From positions 1,674,001 to 1,738,000 of the forward strand of contig JBHGNT010000018.1 of NCBI GenBank assembly GCA_043228905.1: a stretch of 64,000 bases of DNA, read 5' to 3'. The notes below the pieces were generated by a model. The model was not told the origin of the DNA. It was given only the letters and a program-made list of their open reading frames with translations, and made no database searches. Positions 58,401 through 64,000 of the stretch are shown piece after piece. This DNA comes from Azolla caroliniana. Lineage: Eukaryota > Polypodiophyta. The position numbers and the translations under genes were made by a program. How positions within the stretch are numbered: position 1 is the stretch's first letter; each line of letters starts with the position of its first letter.

Positions 58401-58608
58401 TAAATCTAGATCAATGGACAGGTTTTTTACGGTTTTGCTCTGAGGTGTGGTTTTCTTAACATTGATTCATCCTCCTGCAAGAACTACATCATTATGTTTT
58501 AATAGTCTCTTTCTTATGCTTCAGATACATGATGATTTAAGCAACTATGATGAGAATCAAGCATGGCCATTGTTGCTCGACAATTATGTTGAATGGGTCC
58601 GAAAATAA
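52431..58608 (+). CDS. DCN1-like (DCUN1 domain) neddylation co-E3
   Basis: DCN1-like proteins bring the NEDD8 E2 (Ubc12/RCE1) to cullins and speed cullin neddylation. Nine exons: 52431-52476, 52713-52800, 53658-53732, 53818-53854, 56656-56739, 56821-56881, 56980-57080, 58379-58444, 58525-58608. All are GT-AG and in phase, giving 642 nt and 213 residues. After a short basic N-terminus (MRRSSTRKPAAAVPN) the protein is one DCUN1/PONY domain: IEQLCRDLGLDPTDIQVLLL, WKLQAARQGYFSL, DEWRKGL, FYTFAFQYCL, LNLDQWTGFLRF, AWPLLLDNFVEW. D175, A199 and D205 have the 24- and 6-residue spacing of the cullin-binding DAD patch of human DCUN1D1. There is no UBA domain, as in the short plant members. Intron 4 (2.8 kb) contains a LINE fragment. 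No break is seen. Confidence 0.95.
55370..56450 (-). mobile_element. LINE fragment in DCN1-like intron 4
   Basis: Antisense to the host gene. Broken frames show the C-terminal reverse transcriptase region (FKALNISVLMYPPQINGVHA, then a WSQLGVKCTTSYQVMLLETD segment) and a Cys/His-rich tail (CKVCDEGMVEDECHLLFTC). The tail resembles the fragment at 37.8-38.0 kb. It is 5'-truncated with several stops and frame changes. Confidence 0.75.
57339..57360. repeat. (CT)n in intron 7 of the DCN1-like gene
   Basis: About ten CT units. Confidence 0.9.
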
Positions 58609-60890
58609 TTTGTATGTTTTCAGGGAGTGTTCATTCGAAACCCATTCACTTGAGTATCGGCATCAGAAAGGAGTGCTAAACATGAGAGCAGGATCTAATG
58701 TTTAATAGTAGGCAGATGGCTCCACCCATACTTTCGTTTTGGGATGAAGCAACATTTTTGACAATATTATTCACATGATTCTACTCGTATGCTCTCTCTG
58801 AATGGATGCTAGATTCTCCATTTGTAGATACACCTTTTAAATATATGTTTTTTATACTAAGCCATTGTATAATCATGTTAATGATTGTTACCTGAAATCT
58901 TTGAGTGTTCGCTTTCGTGGCTCTGTCGTAAATTATTGCTGAATGGCCGCTAGTGTCATCTATGAGCTACAAAGGTTCTGCTGTAAAAATATTGCATGTT
59001 GGAGCAGTATTGTCTGTTTTAGCTCATGCACTTTTTCCATTGCTTCAAACTCGTCACCATCATTTTATCTTGCTGTTCTGAAACTTTTAACGGGACAAGT
59101 TTTAGTTGGTTCTGAATTTTCTTTTGTTCAAATTGTTTTCATCTTTCCTAGGTCAGGAGTATCTTAGAATGTTGTTGCTGCCAAATGTGGCCTCTCTAGC
59201 GTATTTTAAATCTTCTTCTGCTGACTGCATTCTATCTGCAATGTAGTTCAAAGACCACAATTTTTTGTTAGCATATACATAACTATTACAAAGCATAATT
59301 CCATATGTACTGGTAACACTGGGAGTAAGCATCTTTTAGATTGATTGCTGCTTACATTTATTTATGTGGAAGTCCTGTAAAACTTAAATGGTGTGCCCTT
59401 CTCTGTTTTACAGATGTCTTGGTATAATTGCTTACTCTATGCCACATCATAACTTTTTGTCAAAGATAAAGAGACTGATGCTATAAATGTATAATGACAT
59501 AAATTGGAGATTTTGGGAAGACGACTGTGGAGGTGATATAATTTCTATTGGCTGTGTCTATATGAAAGAAATACGGAGGCTATATGAAGCTAACAATCTA
59601 GTATGCTATGATGATTTAAGACACTTTCAAAATATGCTCGTTTGGAACCTATAAGTTGGCTCAAGTCTGAGTGGTTGAACATATATATCTAGATATTTTT
59701 CTGAGTGACATTTCAGGGACAATGGTTGAAGCCATGTCATCAATACCATGTACATGATCAAGATCTATTCTACATTGCTATTTACTATTGCTAGATAACA
59801 GGGATCTGATTGTGAATGAAACCTGATTTTAAACCAAGAATCGATTATCATTGGCAAGATCTCAGCATTTGTCATTGTTTAAGTTTGTGATGAGTATTTG
59901 CCATTGTTTTATATGAGCTAACTAACTAGTATAGAATATTCCTACTATGCCAGTTTGGTTGAGTTTCTGTTGGCCTTTCTTCTTGTCATGTTTAAGCTAA
60001 CTGCTGGCTGCTCTACATAAAAGGAATGGAACTAATGGCGATTTAATGGGGATAGTGGAAATGGGGATAGTGGAAATAGGATCTATGTAGTGTACATGCA
60101 CACAACATCATCTTCTTTCCAGAACCTTTGTGAGAAGCAATAGTGTTTATTCTCAATAGTCTTTAATAAATGAAAGCAAAATAATGCTTAGAACAACCAA
60201 ACTAAGTTTCCAAGCTTAATTATCTGATGAAAGAACTTTGCACGTGGAGAATAGATCTTGAAACAGAGAACCATGCACTAACAGCGTGTCCATTGAAAAT
60301 ATACATAGTGGGAACTCTTAAAAACAACTAATAGGTTGTGCTATGTTTTACATATCTATTGAAAATTTCAAGGTAACTGTGGAACTGTGCAATGACTAGT
60401 GTAATAGCACTGAAGCGCGTGATATATCGGCATAGTCAAAATGCTGTGGACAAATTTTAAGATGCACAAGATGTTCTTGACGTGATTGATGGTACCTGAA
60501 CTTTGGCATTCTCACCACAAGAATTGAGAAGATTAGTATACATTTTTGTTTGGGAACCTGATAGAATGTATTTCTGCAAGTCATTACCCTTTTCTTTGTT
60601 GAGAATGTGACATAGTCCTAGACAAATCCATCATATAAATATTCATGATGCTTTTTGCTTGTTGGATGTGATATAAAGAGTGTCAAGAATACTTGACCTT
60701 CTGCTTAAGTTTTCAACCAAAAGTTATGGTAGCATAATTTAGGTGTCATTCGTCGGCAATTAATGATAATTTTGTACGTAGTATTTAAATATACACAAAC
60801 AAATAGTTGGATGGTGAAAATTCCAATAAACACGTGGAACTTGAGTCTTTTGGTTGAATCATATAATACATTATTGATAGATAACTTTTC
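58609..60890. other. Intergenic, no gene seen
   Basis: 3' flank of the DCN1-like gene followed by AT-rich spacer with short frames only. Confidence 0.55.
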
Positions 60891-61389
60891 CATCAATCTC
60901 CATCTATCAGAAGTGCATTTGAATCTTACATCGGAAGTCCAACCTGGCCCTTTAAATCTCCACATCATATAGGATCAATGGGGTGGCCACGAGAGTCAAA
61001 TAGCCACAATTTATCTAGTACATGGCTCTGGTAAGAGATGTTTAAGCACATCTTCTCCATCAATCTCCATCTATCAGAAGTGCATTTGAATCTTACATCG
61101 GAAGTCCAACCTGGCCCTTTAAATCTCCACATCATATAGGATCAATGGGGTGGCCATGAGAGTCAAATAGCCACAATTTATCTAGTACATGGCTCTGGTA
61201 AGAGATGTTTAAGCACATCTTCTCCATCAATCTCCATCTATCAGAAGTGCATTTGAATCTTACATCGGAAGTCCAACTTGGCCCTTTAAATCTCCACATC
61301 ATATAGGATCAATGGTGGCCACGAGAGTCAAATAGCCACAATTTATCTAGTACATGGCTCTGGTAAGAGATGTTTAAGCACATCTTCTC
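60891..61389. repeat. 167-bp tandem repeat, three copies
   Basis: Copies start CATCAATCTCCATCTATCAG at 60891, 61058 and 61225 and are nearly identical. The third is 2 bases shorter (GGGGTGG to GGTGG) and ends at the CATCTTCTC before GGCTCTCTAG. It lies about 400 bases beyond the stop codon of the PPR-DYW gene. Confidence 0.93.
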
Positions 61390-61794
61390 CGGCTCTCTAG
61401 AAGCTCCATATCCTCTACTAGTACTCAGTCTGGCTTCTGGAGTTCCTCATTTCAAAGACATGTCTTACTAACACTGCTCCAAGATATTTATGGAAAATCC
61501 ACGTACTCTTTTCTATTTTATTCATATGTGAAGATAAGTCTTGTAGTCGGTCTATAGACTGGGTCATCAGGATTCAGTAGTGTCAAAAGCTTTATGAGAA
61601 TCCAAGAATAAGGATTTAATTCCTCCATGTAACAATGTCAAGATATGATACAATAAATGATACTTTACAATGTTGATTAGAGTCTCAAATTGAGGAGACA
61701 TCCTTTTCAACAGAACTTACTGCCAGCTGGTGTATAATTTAAGGCTCACTCACACTTTCCCTCTGTTTCATTTAGTATGTAGAAAGAGTTTTAA

Positions 61795-64000
61795 TCACCA
61801 ATGCCCACCACAAGAACATTTTCCTTGTTTGAATTCATGAAAGCAGCTTATATCTTTACAAATAATATTTCGTGCTTCCATCTTTGATATAAATGCGATG
61901 CTCATATGACAGTCACCACAAACACGGAGATTTTTCATGATACGGATTGGTGTTCCATCAGAAGTATTGAGAAGGCCAAAAATAGCAGCTAACTTCTCAG
62001 TGTGTCTACAGGATACACCATCATCAGTGGAGTGGAATCGGACAATGTCAGGCCTTTCTTTTTCCATTTTCATGTGAATTTCTTGGAGTTTTCTGTAGAT
62101 TGCTTTGTTTTGGACATGATTTATGCCAGTCATTGGGGTTGTGAAACTATAAACAATACCACCAATCTCTATCCAGCTTTGTCCCTGTTCTTTCAATGTT
62201 TTATGCATCATGGCCTCAATTTGGTTTGCTTCATCATACATGTGAGCATCGACATAAATGTTGAACATCAGAATAAATGCTGGGCCATGTTGCTTATCCA
62301 ATTTGACCACACTATCAAAAGCATGTCTTCCGAGCTTCACATCACGCCATTTCCTACACGCTGCTAATACACTGCTCCATGCAACAATTGTAGGTTGATA
62401 TGGCATTTTATTCATCATTGATATAGCTTCCTTCAGTTGACCAGCTCGACCCAAGATATCCACCATACAATTGTAATGTTCAATAGTTGGAGAAATGTCA
62501 TAGTCTTTGCTCATCATCTCGAAGTAGTTCCGAGCTTTATTTACAAGACCGACATGACTACAGACAGAGAGAAGACTCAAGAATGTGATTCCATCTGGAA
62601 CTGACCCATCATTTTTCATTTCATCAAAAATAATAAAAACAGCTTCACTATGCCCTTGTCGGGAGTATCCGGTAATTAATGCGTTCCATGTAACAAGGCT
62701 ACATACTGGCATTTCATCGAACACTTTTTGAGCACTAAATACATTTCCACATTTACCATACATATCGATCAATGCATTTCCAAGTCGCATCTGATTAGAA
62801 TCAGCCCCTATTTTGTGAGCATGTTCATTGGATTCCCCTACAAATTCAACATACAAATCCCCCTTCTTAGTGACTTCTAAATGTATTTCTTGGCCTCGTT
62901 TGATGTCTCCAACGTTGGTACAAGCTTTCAAGCAACAAGCAGATGTAACAGGGTTCGGAGTGATACCTTCTGCTTGCATCTGATCTAAACAATTTAGTGC
63001 TTCTCTATTTTTTCCATGGTCTGTATACCCTGCTATTAGTGCAGTCCATGAGACTACAGTTCGAACTGATAGTTCATTAAATACATGCTGAGCTTCAGCA
63101 AGTAAACCACATTTGGTATACACATCCACAAGAGTATTTCCAATGAAGTTAGCATTTTCTAACCCCTTCATTACAATGATATCATGCATTTCTTGACTTT
63201 GGACTAACGATCCGATAATTCCACAAGCTTTTAAGCAACAGTTTAATGTAGAGGCATCTGGAGAAATACCTTCGAGGCGCATCTTTGCAAACTGATCAAG
63301 TGCATCATCACCAAATCCATGTTCAGTATAACCAGCGAGAAGTGCATTCCAAGAGATGATATTCCGAATTGGCAACTGCTGAAATACCTGTTGTGCTTCA
63401 TGAAGAGCACCACATTTTGCATACATATCTATTAAACTATTCCCAAGAGAAGTATCTCTTCTGAAGATTTCTACGGGTATGTCAGATTGTATTGCACGAC
63501 CTCTCTCTATATCTCCGATACTACTACATGCTTTTAAAGAGCAAAGAAAGGTGGCAACGTTTGGGGATATGCCCTCTTTTTTCATCTCTTCGAAACAAAT
63601 TAGAGCTTCTTCACTGAAACCATTATCAATATATCCAGCAATTAATGCTGTCCAAGAGACCACGTCTCGAGATGGCAACTTGTCTAGGGTTCTACGAGCT
63701 TCAGAAGGTAAGCCACACTTTATATACATATCCACCAGTGCATTGCCAATGAAACGCTCTCTCTCGAGTCCTTGTTTCACCACCATATCGTGCACATCTC
63801 GACCTTTTTCTACATACTCTTTACTGCTGAAAACTTTCATCATACACAGTAATGTCACATTATCGGCCATCATGCCCTCGGTTTTCATTTTCTCTAAAGA
63901 TTCCAATGCATCCTTGGTAAGACCTTGTTCAATATATCCTCTAATCAATGCATTCCAAGAGACTACATCTCGATCATGGAGCTTATTGAAAACTTCTACA
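61795..64000 (-). CDS. PPR-DYW editing factor, 5' end outside the window
   Basis: A single open frame runs off the right edge; at least 735 codons are present. It has PLS repeats with MY(I/A/G)KCG signatures about 100 residues apart, then E1/E2 motifs (VAWSSVLAACRKW, SWIEIGG as the PG box), then a DYW-type cytidine deaminase. In that domain the zinc ligands are present: HTEK (HxE), CGDCH (CxxCH) and a terminal H-x(8)-CSC. The domain ends GGHW rather than DYW. The segment between the PG box and HxE is short compared with the usual plant DYW domain. A 20-30-residue insertion near NEHAHKIGADSNQ breaks one repeat. Expected role: site-specific editing of organellar transcripts. It is a paralogue, in general style, of the gene at 8531-11473, but not a close copy. 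Confidence 0.9.
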   Translation of the reverse strand, partial: VEVFNKLHDRDVVSWNALIRGYIEQGLTKDALESLEKMKTEGMMADNVTLLCMMKVFSSKEYVEKGRDVHDMVVKQGLERERFIGNALVDMYIKCGLPSEARRTLDKLPSRDVVSWTALIAGYIDNGFSEEALICFEEMKKEGISPNVATFLCSLKACSSIGDIERGRAIQSDIPVEIFRRDTSLGNSLIDMYAKCGALHEAQQVFQQLPIRNIISWNALLAGYTEHGFGDDALDQFAKMRLEGISPDASTLNCCLKACGIIGSLVQSQEMHDIIVMKGLENANFIGNTLVDVYTKCGLLAEAQHVFNELSVRTVVSWTALIAGYTDHGKNREALNCLDQMQAEGITPNPVTSACCLKACTNVGDIKRGQEIHLEVTKKGDLYVEFVGESNEHAHKIGADSNQMRLGNALIDMYGKCGNVFSAQKVFDEMPVCSLVTWNALITGYSRQGHSEAVFIIFDEMKNDGSVPDGITFLSLLSVCSHVGLVNKARNYFEMMSKDYDISPTIEHYNCMVDILGRAGQLKEAISMMNKMPYQPTIVAWSSVLAACRKWRDVKLGRHAFDSVVKLDKQHGPAFILMFNIYVDAHMYDEANQIEAMMHKTLKEQGQSWIEIGGIVYSFTTPMTGINHVQNKAIYRKLQEIHMKMEKERPDIVRFHSTDDGVSCRHTEKLAAIFGLLNTSDGTPIRIMKNLRVCGDCHMSIAFISKMEARNIICKDISCFHEFKQGKCSCGGHW

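Noticed and set aside
1-64000. CRISPR array, operon, ribosomal RNA or prophage
   Set aside because: No regular spacer-repeat pattern, rRNA-like block or bacterial gene cluster is present; the tandem repeats seen have no unique spacers.

Overview
The window is nuclear DNA of a land plant. The genes have many short exons with ordinary GT-AG introns. They include a cellulose synthase of the plant rosette type, PLS-class pentatricopeptide repeat (PPR) editing factors, Copia and LINE retroelement debris, and many GA/CT microsatellites near gene starts. Two very long intronless PLS-type PPR genes, one with a DYW-like end, plus a bacterial-type UPF0060 membrane protein gene, point to a seed-free vascular plant (fern or lycophyte). 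That placement is inference.

Layout. 0-5.7 kb: repeat-rich DNA with a LINE 3' end, a Copia integrase scrap and the last two exons of an unrecognised plus-strand gene ending at 3350. 5707-6054 (minus): intact intronless UPF0060/YnfA membrane protein. 8531-11473 (plus): 980-residue PLS-class PPR protein that stops inside its E motif. 13239-19300 (minus): complete 13-exon UDP-glucuronate decarboxylase (UDP-xylose synthase), 341 residues when spliced, with a TATA box. 19.9-25.0 kb: AT-rich, no gene seen. 25070 to about 36861 (minus): a J-domain (Hsp40) protein whose last two exons are separated from the rest by a 9.4-kb intron. That intron holds a degenerate full-length Copia element (LTRs 30392-30599 and 34927-35146, 5-bp target duplication TATAG) and an older Copia-type LTR with primer site in the opposite orientation. 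37613-37712 is an assembly gap. 38822-44971 (minus): complete 13-exon cellulose synthase catalytic subunit, 1071 residues. 47.1-48.7 kb: L1-type LINE fragment. 52431-58608 (plus): complete 9-exon DCN1-like neddylation factor, 213 residues, with a LINE fragment in its fourth intron. 61795-64000 (minus): PPR-DYW protein running off the window, with a GHW terminus instead of DYW.

How the genes work together. The UDP-xylose synthase and the cellulose synthase both serve cell-wall synthesis (a xylan/xyloglucan sugar donor and cellulose). They are separated only by the J-protein gene and are transcribed in the same direction, but nothing shows co-regulation. The two PPR proteins are expected to act in organelle RNA editing. 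The remaining genes are unrelated housekeeping functions. Exon junctions for the three complete multi-exon genes were placed by eye. All of them keep the reading frame and give family-typical lengths, which is strong internal support.
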